NCBI RefSeq assembly: GCF_009768885.1
Contig: NZ_WSQA01000004.1
Coordinates: 1 to 64,000, forward strand
Source: Sphingobacterium humi
Lineage (GTDB): Bacteria; Bacteroidota; Bacteroidia; Sphingobacteriales; Sphingobacteriaceae
Direction: 5' to 3'
Length of the DNA: 64,000 bases
Under the pieces are notes generated by a model. It was not told the origin of the DNA, did not search any database, and saw nothing but the letters and a program-made list of their open reading frames with translations. This document shows, one piece after another, positions 36,801-44,545 of the stretch (positions are counted from its first letter, which is position 1; every line of letters begins with the position of its first letter). A program made the position numbers and the translations under genes.

Positions 36801-37459
36801 ACCCCGGTCACTACCACTTCCTCAATCACATCTTCCTTCTTCACCAAAGTTACCCGGATATCCAAACCCGCTGTTACTTGGGTAGTTTCAAAACCCAGGT
36901 AGCTGATTACCAATTTAGCTTTACCATTCGGCACTTTAATTCTAAAATGCCCTAGGTCATCGGAGGCCACGGTTGTCGTTGTCCCTACAACGGATACCGA
37001 AGCACCGGCAATAGGCAATCCATCTTCCGATAAAACACGGCCGGAAGCTTCTAGCTCTTGTTTTTCCGTTTCATTGGATTGCCTGAGACTAGGGGTATTC
37101 CCCCGTTTAATAAATACCTGGCGGCCTTCAATGGCGTAGGTATTGTTTGTACCGGCCAGCATGGCGTCCAAAATCTCTTTCAGCGTTTTATTCTCCGCTT
37201 TCACCTGCACCATTTTATTGGGCTTATCGATGTTGGAGGAGTAAAACACCAAAATACCATAGCCTTCCAGCTTCTTAAAAGCATCGGTTAGGGTGGTATT
37301 CGAGATGTTCACAGTTACTCGAGGATTAATAGGGCTTTCCACCGGATTCTGGTGGGCGTAAGCAGCATTCGTTGAATATAGCAGCAACAACGAAGCTAAC
37401 ACAAGGTTGCGACAATAGCGTTTTGAAATCGTATTGCCTACCTTTTCAAATTCTTTCAT
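33803..37459 (-). CDS. SusC/RagA TonB-dependent outer membrane transporter with STN signalling domain
   Basis: The outer-membrane transporter has 1218 residues from ATG 37459 (TTG 37501 is upstream but gives a poor signal). The order is signal peptide (about 1-36), STN domain (about 47-98, TVNISNTTLTDAFKKL to YAIEGRQVFIK), carboxypeptidase-regulatory-like domain (about 120-190), TonB box region (IEEVVVTG), plug (SLEGRVAGVSVQ, IYGARAMAGVIVVTTKKG), then a 22-strand-type barrel. The STN domain senses substrate and passes a signal to FecR, encoded just upstream. It is first of the susCD-lipoprotein genes and is probably induced through the ECF sigma. Confidence 0.95.
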   Translation of the reverse strand: MKEFEKVGNTISKRYCRNLVLASLLLLYSTNAAYAHQNPVESPINPRVTVNISNTTLTDAFKKLEGYGILVFYSSNIDKPNKMVQVKAENKTLKEILDAMLAGTNNTYAIEGRQVFIKRGNTPSLRQSNETEKQELEASGRVLSEDGLPIAGASVSVVGTTTTVASDDLGHFRIKVPNGKAKLVISYLGFETTQVTAGLDIRVTLVKKEDVIEEVVVTGVTKTDKRLFTGAATKLNAEDMKIDGMPEISRSLEGRVAGVSVQNVSGTFGTAPKIRVRGATSIYGSSKPLWVVDGVIMEDVTEVSADALSSGDAVTLISSAVAGLNADDIESFQILKDGSATSIYGARAMAGVIVVTTKKGKAGVSRLSYTGEYTNRQIPGYGEFNIMNSQEQMGIYKEMESKGWLNFGETYRAQNSGVYGHMYRLLNTYDEKTGMFGLANTEEQKLAYLRAAEMRNTDWFDVLFNNNIMHNHSISMTNGTDRSTYYASISAMNDPGWTKQSKTNRYTANLNMSYKILPDLTLNLISSASSRTQRAPGTLSQETDPVFGEVKRNFDINPYNYAMNTSRALDQNTMYIRNYAPFNILHELDNNYIDIGVTGLKFQGEVKWRAMPGLEFSALGAFKYENSSQQHNILDNANQAMAYRAMDDATIRDNNSFLYLDPNNPYALPISVLPEGGIYRRTDYGMSGQDFRVSGAYSKTFDNKHIINFNVGGEYNSYDRDKSFFNGWGMQYALGEIPFYVYEFFKQGIEQGTDYYSLNHTRSRKVGFFANPTYSYKHKYILTGTVRYDGSNRLGSANSARWLPTWNVGASWNAHEEDFFANLQPIFSHFTLRSSYSLTGESGVDFVNNANMIINSYNPWRPFSDMKESGLRVTDFPNDNLTYEKKHELNIGAALGFLDNRINLEADWYTRNNFDLIGPIYTDGVAGKSLKWGNVAAMKSKGVEFTLSTRNFVQEDFNWNSSFTFAWNQTNITKLDATSSVVDLVKGTGYVQEGYPVRAIFSIPFSHLDREGLPVFINEDGQETSFDIDFQQNAIEKMKFLKYEGSADPHTMGSLGNIFTYKNFRLNVFMTYSFGNVIRLDQVFKNKYDDMRAMPREFANRWTLPGDEQLTNIPSIINRRDSDDNPDMKIAYNAYNFSSERIADGGFIRMKEISLGYEFPKEWIGQRVNNLSVKLQATNPFLIYADKKLNGQDPEFFRSGGVAAPVPRQYTFTVRIGI

Positions 37460-37582
37460 AAATTTGTTATTCAGAGTTAATTTAAATAAGATGCGCGGCA
37501 ACGCATTTTTTTAGGGGCAATACCAATATGCGTATTGCCTTTTTTCGTTAGTTTGGTTATACTACATTTCTTTTACATAGGC

Positions 37583-38731
37583 TTATTGCTGAAGGTTATA
37601 GGTATTATTATCTTTTTTCAATTGAATATCCATGGAAAAGGCCACCCCGCGCAATACGGCATGTAGGTCTTCTTTTAAGTCCAAGTTTCCGGAACATTTC
37701 AATTGGGCAATTTGTGGTTCATAATTAATCTCGGCACCATAATAACGCTCCAGATTACGAATAACCTCGCGTAGGGGCTGCTCCTTAAAGCGGTAATAAC
37801 CGTCTTTCCAAGACGTGAAGTATGCCACATCCACGACAGCAACCGATTCGGCAGCATCCGTTTTCACAAAAGAGTCATTCGGCAGCAGCACATGCTCGCC
37901 TGCGGCGCTATTCACCTTCACCTTACCCTCAACTAAGGTTACGCGATGTTGCTTTTCCTGCGCATAAGCATGAATATTTAGGCTGGTGCCCAACACCTGC
38001 ACATCAAAGTCTTTGGTATGGAATATAAAGGGCTTCTTGGCATCTTTCACCACATCGGCATAGATTTCACCATCCACCTGTATTTCACGTTTCGATGCCG
38101 GGAAGCGACTCGGAAATTTCACCGTCGAGCCAGCGTTCACCCACAGCTTGGTACCATCCGGAAGAATTAAGGAAATACGCTTGCCGGCAGGCACGCGTGC
38201 TTCGTGTTGTTCGGCAGCTTCCATTTGCGATACATCAATTTCTTTTTTATTGATGCTGATGGCATTGGCCTGCGAAAAATCAAGTACCGCTTCTGATCCT
38301 TCAATATTCATGGTTTTCCCATCGGCGGTTCGCAATAGGATTTCCCCGGTATCTAAAGCCGGATGATCCGCGTGCGCTAGGTTTTCAGACAGCTTATCCC
38401 CTGGCCAGAAAAGCCAAACAGAAAGCAATAATCCCGCAATCAAGACCGCTGCTGCCGCCCGATAAAAGGTCAGCATGCTCACAGGTCTACGGCTACTGCG
38501 TTGGATACGTTCAAACAACAAAGCCTTATCCTGCTCATCCATGCTTGGCCCCGGTCCGCAGAGTTTCTCTTTGGCCTCTTCGAAAACAGATGCCGAAAGC
38601 ACACCGCTATGCAGTAGGTTTTCCCAAAAAGCAGCTGTTTCGTCCGTTGGCGAAAGCATCGAACTGATAAAAAAATCATCACGTAGCAAGTCTTCTACGC
38701 TGGTATGGTTATGGTAATTATTTTTATTCAT
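37583..38731 (-). CDS. FecR family anti-sigma factor
   Basis: The 382-residue inner-membrane regulator has a cytoplasmic N-terminal part of about 90 residues. One transmembrane helix (about 91-110, FYRAAAAVLIAGLLLSVWLF) precedes a periplasmic FecR domain (about 180-285: GKRISLILPDGTKLWVNAGS, PFIFHTKDFDVQVLGTSLNI). The C-terminal DUF4974-type segment (LREVIRNLERYYGAEINYE) resembles an STN fold and would touch the STN domain of the SusC protein. Its place between sigma and SusC is the standard cell-surface signalling order. Confidence 0.94.
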   Translation of the reverse strand: MNKNNYHNHTSVEDLLRDDFFISSMLSPTDETAAFWENLLHSGVLSASVFEEAKEKLCGPGPSMDEQDKALLFERIQRSSRRPVSMLTFYRAAAAVLIAGLLLSVWLFWPGDKLSENLAHADHPALDTGEILLRTADGKTMNIEGSEAVLDFSQANAISINKKEIDVSQMEAAEQHEARVPAGKRISLILPDGTKLWVNAGSTVKFPSRFPASKREIQVDGEIYADVVKDAKKPFIFHTKDFDVQVLGTSLNIHAYAQEKQHRVTLVEGKVKVNSAAGEHVLLPNDSFVKTDAAESVAVVDVAYFTSWKDGYYRFKEQPLREVIRNLERYYGAEINYEPQIAQLKCSGNLDLKEDLHAVLRGVAFSMDIQLKKDNNTYNLQQ

Positions 38732-38869
38732 AAAATAGACGTCCTAACGGGCAATCAGAAGCAGGACAATGAAAATTGAAAAAGGTACTCATGCTTTTTT
38801 CAATTTTTTGAAAATAATTTTAAAAGGGGTAAGATTTTAGTATTAGGAATCGCAGATTTAATGCGTCTA

Positions 38870-39427
38870 TTAATAAAAGAAGCACAAAATAAACCAAAGA
38901 ACAGAAAAATAAGTTTTCAGTTTTTTTACGGCTGTTTGCGCAATATTCTTTGCCGATTGGGTATTAATCTGCATTTCTTCGGCAATTTGCTTAAAACTCA
39001 TGGTTTTGTAGTAGCGGAAATAGAGCACTTGTTTTTGGCGGGGGCTCAAGTGGGTAATGCCCTCTTTCAACAATTCCCGTTTTAGGCCGCGCTCTTCCTG
39101 ATGTATCCAAAGTTCTTCCAAACTATCTTCCAATTGATCATGCAGTTCCGGATTCAGGATTTCCATCTTCGCCTTGGGCAGGCGATTGAGTAAAGTATTC
39201 TTTAAAGCAATCAATAAATAGACCTTCACGTTTTGAACCGTAGGGTATTGCCCACGCTTATGGTAAAGGCTGACAAACAAATCGTGAATAGCGTCTTCCA
39301 CGTCTTCGGCATGGTAGCCAAGGTGCAGGCCATAGGCATACAAGGCATCCACATAATTGTGATACAGGGTTGCAAAAGCCTCCTCATCCCGCTCTTGCAT
39401 CAGATTCCACAACTGAAAGTCACGCAT
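38870..39427 (-). CDS. ECF RNA polymerase sigma factor (sigma-70 family)
   Basis: The 185-residue sigma factor starts at ATG 39427, where MRDFQLWNLMQERDEEAF has the usual family beginning. An ATG at 39484 would add 19 residues. Region 2 spans about residues 19-85 (FATLYHNYVDALYAYG, DAIHDLFVSLYHKR). Region 4 is LSPRQKQVLYFRYYKTMSFKQIAEEM with the helix-turn-helix NTQSAKNIAQTAVKKLK. No extra C-terminal domain is present. It is expected to be held by the FecR protein and to drive the SusCD-like operon on substrate sensing. Confidence 0.93.
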   Translation of the reverse strand: MRDFQLWNLMQERDEEAFATLYHNYVDALYAYGLHLGYHAEDVEDAIHDLFVSLYHKRGQYPTVQNVKVYLLIALKNTLLNRLPKAKMEILNPELHDQLEDSLEELWIHQEERGLKRELLKEGITHLSPRQKQVLYFRYYKTMSFKQIAEEMQINTQSAKNIAQTAVKKLKTYFSVLWFILCFFY

Positions 39428-39713
39428 TGTTTCAGAACTCTGTTTTGCTGGCAGTTCAGTTGCTTTAACAACCTCGCACAGCATTCCAATTAAATCGCTA
39501 AAAATGAATAGATTCCCTTTCTGGAAGGGATTAATTAATAATTATTTAACAAAAGAAATAAAAATATTTTTCTATTGCAAAAACACCGGGAAATTTAAGG
39601 ATTTAAACAAGTTAGGAATTCGATTATAAGGAAAAGGAACTTGTAAACCAAGTCCATAAATTGCGAAGCGACTAAACCTTCGGGATAGAAAAACAAAAAG
39701 AATGACAATTAAA

Positions 39714-40583
39714 TTAACCTGCTTGTAAAAAAAGATACACCGCTAACCATTGCACAATCAAAGCCAGGTCTAGCAAGTACACCGTATGGTAATTTCGCTT
39801 CACCGTAAACAGCACGCTTTTCATCAGCACTAAAATAAATACGGTCGTGAGGAGCATGCCTGCCTTTACCGCAATGCTGTAGGGCGAAAAGGCAATCAAC
39901 AATAGGTGGGCAATCCCGAGAAGGTAAGCCAGGTTAATGGCTGCTTGTTCGCCCATCATGGTGGGCAGGGTTTTCAGCTTGTATTGGGTATCCTGCGCAA
40001 TATCACGAATATCAAAGGGCAAGGTACATACCAATAGGAATAAAATCTTAACGATACCTAGGTAATTGGCCGTAAACCAATTGATTTCAGCCCCTGCCGC
40101 ATATAATTCCACCACCGGCAGGCCTACACTACTGAGCGACCAAACCACTGCGATGTAGAACAACTTTAAGCCCGGCACTTGCCGCAAGCCTTTCTTTTGC
40201 CCATTAACACGCACAAAGGGGATAGCATAGGCCATACTGACCAATCCCACGGCAGCCAGGTAAAGCAGGGTCCATACATGCAGATGCAGCATGGCCCAAA
40301 AGGTAATTAGCACGGCTAAGGCACTGGAGGTCCATAAAAGCCATTCGTGTTTAAATACCCAGCGGGTTCTTAGGTAAGGCGACAGCTCGGGATGCTTGGG
40401 TTTAGATAGGTACAAACTGAGGTTGTACAACAGTAAGGTCGTCGTGCCCTCAATCAGCAAGATGGAATAGTCTACAGGGAAGTTCAATACATAGTAACTC
40501 AGGGCACACTGGGCCACCGCTGCCAAGGCAATCAAGAGATTGCTATGAACAAAAAAATAGTATATCTTCTTTACAATATTCAA
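39714..40583 (-). CDS. UbiA-like prenyltransferase-fold membrane protein lacking the first Asp motif
   Basis: The 289-residue polytopic protein has about eight hydrophobic helices. It resembles UbiA prenyltransferases in helix layout and in the second Asp-rich motif PFDIRDIAQDTQYKLKTLP (D191, D194, D198). The first motif, normally NDxxDxxxD, reads YNLSLYLSKPKH around N54, with no aspartate. Activity as a prenyltransferase is therefore uncertain. The only available start is TTG at 40583, since a stop codon lies two codons upstream and no ATG precedes the first helix. It is monocistronic, between the sigma gene and acs (divergent). Confidence 0.65.
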   Translation of the reverse strand: MNIVKKIYYFFVHSNLLIALAAVAQCALSYYVLNFPVDYSILLIEGTTTLLLYNLSLYLSKPKHPELSPYLRTRWVFKHEWLLWTSSALAVLITFWAMLHLHVWTLLYLAAVGLVSMAYAIPFVRVNGQKKGLRQVPGLKLFYIAVVWSLSSVGLPVVELYAAGAEINWFTANYLGIVKILFLLVCTLPFDIRDIAQDTQYKLKTLPTMMGEQAAINLAYLLGIAHLLLIAFSPYSIAVKAGMLLTTVFILVLMKSVLFTVKRNYHTVYLLDLALIVQWLAVYLFLQAG

Positions 40584-40768
40584 GGCAGATTATCGATTTT
40601 GTTGCCAATTTAATAGTTACTCTGCGTACAAAAATTAGCATTTCCCCGTAAAAAAAATTAAATTAGTCCTACCGAGGTTGAATTTTTCTGTATTCAATAA
40701 CAAATTGACCGAAACTAATAAAACCTCCTATAAAGATAATGTAGACCTATAATTTTTTAAAGTTAAAA

Positions 40769-42682
40769 ATGAGTTTTCAAATTAATTCTTTTGAAGCATA
40801 CCAGGATGCTTACAAGAAAAGTGTGGAAGAACCTGAAGCGTTCTGGGCAGGTATTGCCGATAATTTCTTTTGGAAAAGAAAATGGAACAATGTGCTGAAC
40901 TGGAACTTCTCGGAGCCGAATATCAAGTGGTTTGAAGGTGGTAAGTTAAATATTACCGAGAATTGTTTAGATCGCCATATTTACCAGAACGGCGATAGCC
41001 CGGCGATTATCTGGGAGCCGAACGATCCGCATGAAGCCCATCGGGTGCTTTCCTATAAGCAACTGCTTCAAAAAGTAGAGCAATTTGGCAATGTTTTAAA
41101 AAATAACAATGTCCGCAAAGGCGATCGCGTATGTATCTATTTACCGATGGTGCCTGAGTTGGTGATTGCAGTATTGGCTTGTGCGCGTATCGGTGCAATT
41201 CACTCGGTGGTATTCGGTGGTTTCTCCGCACAGTCTATTGCCGATCGCATTAACGATGCCGACTGTAAATTGGTAATTACTGCAGATGGTGGCTTCCGTG
41301 GCAAGAAAGTCTTAGAACTGAAAGCCATTGTAGACGATGCCTTGATGCAGTGCAAATCTGTTGAAAAAGTTATTGTTCTTACCCGTTCACGTACTCCTGT
41401 AGCCATGCTGAAAGGTCGTGACGTATGGTGGGAAGATGAAATTAAAAAAGTGGAGACCCAAGGCAACCCGGCTTGCCCGGCAGAAGAAATGGATGCCGAA
41501 GATGTGTTGTTTATTCTTTACACCTCCGGTTCCACCGGAAAACCAAAAGGGGTGGTGCATACCACCGCGGGATACATGGTATACACCGGCTACACCTTTG
41601 CCAATACCTTCCAATACAAACCGGGAGAAGTTTACTTCTGTACCGCAGATATCGGTTGGATTACAGGACATAGCTACATTGTATACGGGCCGCTGTCGCA
41701 AGGCGCCACTTCCCTCATGTTCGAAGGGATCCCGACTTACCCGGATGCGGGCCGCTACTGGGATATCGTAGACAAATACAAGGTAAATATAATTTATACC
41801 GCACCTACAGCCTTACGTTCGTTAATGGCCTTTGGTGATGAGTATGTTGAAAATAAAGATCTTTCCTCCTTACGTGTGTTAGGGTCTGTTGGTGAGCCGA
41901 TCAACCAGGAAGCTTGGCAATGGTACCACGATAAAATTGGAAAGGGCAAAGCGCCGATTGTTGACACTTGGTGGCAAACGGAAAACGGTGGTCACTTGAT
42001 TACGCCGATTGCCGGTATTACACCAGAGATCCCAGGCTATGCTATGCTTCCACTGCCAGGGGTACAACCTGCCCTAATGGATGAAAATGGCGAAGAAATT
42101 CAAGGGAATGATGTTAGTGGAAACTTATGCATCAAATTCCCATGGCCAGGAATGTTGCGCACCACTTGGGGCGACCACGAACGCTGTAAACAAACTTATT
42201 TCTCGACCTATGAAGACATGTACTTCACCGGCGACGGCTGTTACCGTAGCCCGGAAGGATATTACCGCATCACCGGTCGTGTAGATGATGTATTGAACGT
42301 ATCTGGTCACCGTATCGGAACGGCAGAGGTTGAAAACGCCATTAATATGCACTCCGACGTAGTGGAATCAGCCATCGTAGGCTACCCTCACCCGGTAAAA
42401 GGACAAGGTATTTACGCCTATGTCATTGCGAACCACCACATCGATGAGGAAAAAACACGCCAGGATATTTTACAAACCGTAACCCGTATCATCGGAGCCA
42501 TTGCCAAACCAGATATCATCCAGTTTGTAACGGAATTACCGAAAACAAGATCCGGAAAAATCATGCGCCGTATTTTACGCAAGATTGCCGAAAATGAATT
42601 AGGCAGCTTAGGTGATACTTCAACGCTGCAAGATCCAACGGTAGTAGATGCTATTATCCAAGGAGCAGAGAAGTTTAGGTAG
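40769..42682 (+). CDS. acs: Acetyl-coenzyme A synthetase
   Basis: This cytosolic AMP-forming enzyme activates acetate to acetyl-CoA. The 637-residue length is right for Acs. Motifs are the phosphate-binding YTSGSTGKPKGVVH (about 249-262), DTWWQTENGGHLI (about 397-409), TGDGCYRSPEGYYRITGRVDD (about 490-510) and the conserved lysine K597 in TRSGKIMRR, the usual site of reversible acetylation. No sensor or permease gene adjoins it. The 3' region holds repeats and a strong terminator. Confidence 0.97.
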   Translation: MSFQINSFEAYQDAYKKSVEEPEAFWAGIADNFFWKRKWNNVLNWNFSEPNIKWFEGGKLNITENCLDRHIYQNGDSPAIIWEPNDPHEAHRVLSYKQLLQKVEQFGNVLKNNNVRKGDRVCIYLPMVPELVIAVLACARIGAIHSVVFGGFSAQSIADRINDADCKLVITADGGFRGKKVLELKAIVDDALMQCKSVEKVIVLTRSRTPVAMLKGRDVWWEDEIKKVETQGNPACPAEEMDAEDVLFILYTSGSTGKPKGVVHTTAGYMVYTGYTFANTFQYKPGEVYFCTADIGWITGHSYIVYGPLSQGATSLMFEGIPTYPDAGRYWDIVDKYKVNIIYTAPTALRSLMAFGDEYVENKDLSSLRVLGSVGEPINQEAWQWYHDKIGKGKAPIVDTWWQTENGGHLITPIAGITPEIPGYAMLPLPGVQPALMDENGEEIQGNDVSGNLCIKFPWPGMLRTTWGDHERCKQTYFSTYEDMYFTGDGCYRSPEGYYRITGRVDDVLNVSGHRIGTAEVENAINMHSDVVESAIVGYPHPVKGQGIYAYVIANHHIDEEKTRQDILQTVTRIIGAIAKPDIIQFVTELPKTRSGKIMRRILRKIAENELGSLGDTSTLQDPTVVDAIIQGAEKFR

Positions 42683-42726
42683 GTTAGTCTTAGTAGTTAG
42701 TATTGAGTAGTTAGTAGTTAGTATCG
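42683..42726. repeat. GTAGTTAGTAT short-word repeat tract
   Basis: Directly after the acs stop, the words TTAGTAG and GTAGTTAGTAT repeat about five times. Like the tract behind gltD, this one starts at a stop codon. No coding capacity or pairing was seen. Confidence 0.5.
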
Positions 42727-42741
42727 TGCTGTCGCCGTTTT

Positions 42742-43024
42742 GTCATCGTGAGCGGAGTCGAACGACTGGTACGTCAGTGCAATCTTTAAGCACAATTTAA
42801 CTGATTAACAATTTCTTACTAATACAAATCACTATTAAAGGGAGTAAAAGCATTGACAAATGCTTTTACTCCTTTTCTTATTTTAGCCTAGCATGATAAA
42901 AAAGAGTTACAATACTTACTAATATGATGATAGTATTTTAATTCAAACTATCCACTTTTATAGTCAATTGACAATCAAGAAGATTGCAATGACGTACCAG
43001 TCGTTCGACTCCGCTCACGATGAC
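42742..43024. mobile_element. MITE-like element 2 (283 bp, 43-bp inverted ends)
   Basis: The ends 42742-42784 and 42982-43024 are inverted copies of the same 43-bp sequence (GTCATCGTGAGCGGAGTCG... TGCAATC), differing at one base. Further out, GTGCTGTC and GACAGCAC also pair. The centre is AT-rich, has no gene, and holds a perfect terminator. The left end is identical to that of the element at 22532-22693. No transposase was found in the window, and a short target duplication was not recognised. Confidence 0.6.
42837..42884. terminator. acs: Strong rho-independent terminator inside MITE-like element 2
   Basis: GGAGTAAAAGCATT (42841-42854) and AATGCTTTTACTCC (42859-42872) form a perfect 14-bp stem with a GACA loop, extended by further A-T pairs and followed by TTTTCTTATTTT. 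It is the first good terminator downstream of acs, 158 bp after the stop. Confidence 0.85.
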
Positions 43025-43066
43025 AGCACGATGACAGCACTCTCCACTAACCCTCTCCCCTTGCTT

Positions 43067-43141
43067 ACCCCTTTCACTCCCCTTTCTCACCCCTTTCTCA
43101 CCCGTATCAAACCCCTTTCAAGAGGGTTATACAAAGGGAAA
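43067..43141. repeat. C-rich hairpin element, copy 3
   Basis: CCCCTTTCACTCCCCTTTCT is followed by two CACCCCTTTCT units, then CACCCGTATCAAACCCCTTT and AAGAGGGTTAT with a closing AAAGGGAAA. It shares the CCCGTATCAAACCCCTTT core with copy 1. It lies 43 bp beyond MITE-like element 2. Confidence 0.6.
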
Positions 43142-43223
43142 GAATAGTCAATAAAAAGAGATAACAAACAACCATAGCAAAGGCAGATATATTTCTAAGC
43201 TTTGCTATATAATAAAATGCCCC

Positions 43224-43275
43224 ATAACGTAACAGGGTCTTGTGAAGCTAGCTTCGCAAGACCCTGTTACGTTAT
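43224..43275. terminator. 52-nt near-perfect palindrome (terminator-like)
   Basis: Two 25-nt arms (ATAACGTAACAGGGTCTTGT... and its inverse) meet at a 2-nt centre with a single G-T mispair. TTTTTAG follows on the plus strand. It lies 41 bp downstream of the metallophosphoesterase stop codon. Such a long stem could terminate both directions, but its near-identity of arms also suggests an inserted element. Confidence 0.65.
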
Positions 43276-43316
43276 TTTTAGTTCCTTAGGCAATCTTCAT
43301 CGCCGAAAGCATTCTT

Positions 43317-44399
43317 TTAATCGAGTTTAAACTCAAATTCTTGGGTAGGTTCAGTTTTATAGGCCAAATTCCGTGTGCTTGGTGAAATGGCAAAATGTGG
43401 AGAGAAGGTTTTCACCTTCACTGTTTTTCCATCGGGCAGGAATTCCAAATAGCGCAACCAGCCATCACCGCCGTTGCCATGCCAGCCTCCGCCCATGGCC
43501 TGAGCATTGAAAGTCATTTGGGTAACGGTTTTGCCGGCGGCATTTTTATCCTGCCGGAAACCCAGGTGGCCTTCAAAGCGATCAGGTTCGCCGATATGTC
43601 CGGAGAATACCAAACGGATGTTCTTCGATGGTTTTACTAATTTCTCAAATAAGGCTTCGCCATAATTGACATCTTCAATTTTGTAACCTTGGGTCACAAT
43701 AGGCTTGCTGTTTTTATCGAGGTAAACGTGGGTTAATAAAATCACATCATGATTGGCATATTTCGGTTGGTCTACGGTTTTCTTGGCCCATTCCACCACT
43801 TCATTACGCGGGGCAAACTCCAATACCATCACCAATAATTTCTTGGGGTGCGGGGTGCTGAATTCATACACCGCATTTACACCTGTGGAGTTTCCGTTTA
43901 AGTTCGGACCTACCTCACGCAGGGCTCTGGCGTTCAGCGGATTTTGCTCGGCCGAGAAATAACGATCGTATTGGGTAGCGCGGTATTCGGCACTTACGTG
44001 TCCATAATCGTGGTTTCCTGTAGCCAACACATAAGGTGCCAAGCCATTTAAGCGATGGAAAGCCGAGCTGATGTTGTGCCATTGCTGCTTACTGTTTTGG
44101 TCGGCCTGTTTGCCATTCGGGTTCAATAAATCATTCTGTTCGACCAAGTCGCCGGTACACAGCACAAACTGCATGTTTAAGGAGTCTGTATTATCCTTCA
44201 CCCACGACATCATGGTATGCAATATACCGAGGTTCCGTTCAAACTTCACGTAAGATTGCGGATCGGGAATCAAGACCATCGACCAGGAGTCGGGGTTAGT
44301 TAATTTAGGTTTTTGGTAGGCCTGCTGGGCCAAGCTACTGAAGGCAAAAAAGAATAAGCTAAAAAAAAGACTAGCTATCCGAAAAGCATTTTTATTCAT
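43317..44399 (-). CDS. Secreted metallophosphoesterase
   Basis: The 360-residue calcineurin-like phosphoesterase has an N-terminal signal peptide (about 1-24, ending SSLAQQ). Metal-binding motifs are the initial aspartate in LIPDPQ, LCTGDLVEQND (about 81-91), the ATGNHDYGH box (about 126-134), LLTHVYLD and VFSGHIGE. It is expected to act outside the cytoplasm on a phosphoester. The substrate is unknown. It stands alone, divergent from the mrp operon, with a long palindrome behind its stop codon. Confidence 0.85.
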   Translation of the reverse strand: MNKNAFRIASLFFSLFFFAFSSLAQQAYQKPKLTNPDSWSMVLIPDPQSYVKFERNLGILHTMMSWVKDNTDSLNMQFVLCTGDLVEQNDLLNPNGKQADQNSKQQWHNISSAFHRLNGLAPYVLATGNHDYGHVSAEYRATQYDRYFSAEQNPLNARALREVGPNLNGNSTGVNAVYEFSTPHPKKLLVMVLEFAPRNEVVEWAKKTVDQPKYANHDVILLTHVYLDKNSKPIVTQGYKIEDVNYGEALFEKLVKPSKNIRLVFSGHIGEPDRFEGHLGFRQDKNAAGKTVTQMTFNAQAMGGGWHGNGGDGWLRYLEFLPDGKTVKVKTFSPHFAISPSTRNLAYKTEPTQEFEFKLD

Positions 44400-44545
44400 A
44401 ACAAATGGATTAGTTGATTGTTAAAGCTAGGCATAAAACCGATGTTTTACGAATATTATTTGATCCTTAATATGAATTTTACATGGGAAAATCGCAGTTT
44501 TTTACTATTTTTAAGGCGTATCCCAAATTTATTACACTATAATTC

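Noticed and set aside
42742..43024. Possible tRNA gene because the ends contain GTTCGACTCC, like a tRNA T-loop
   Set aside because: No acceptor stem, anticodon arm or D-arm can be built around it; the word belongs to the 43-bp inverted repeat.
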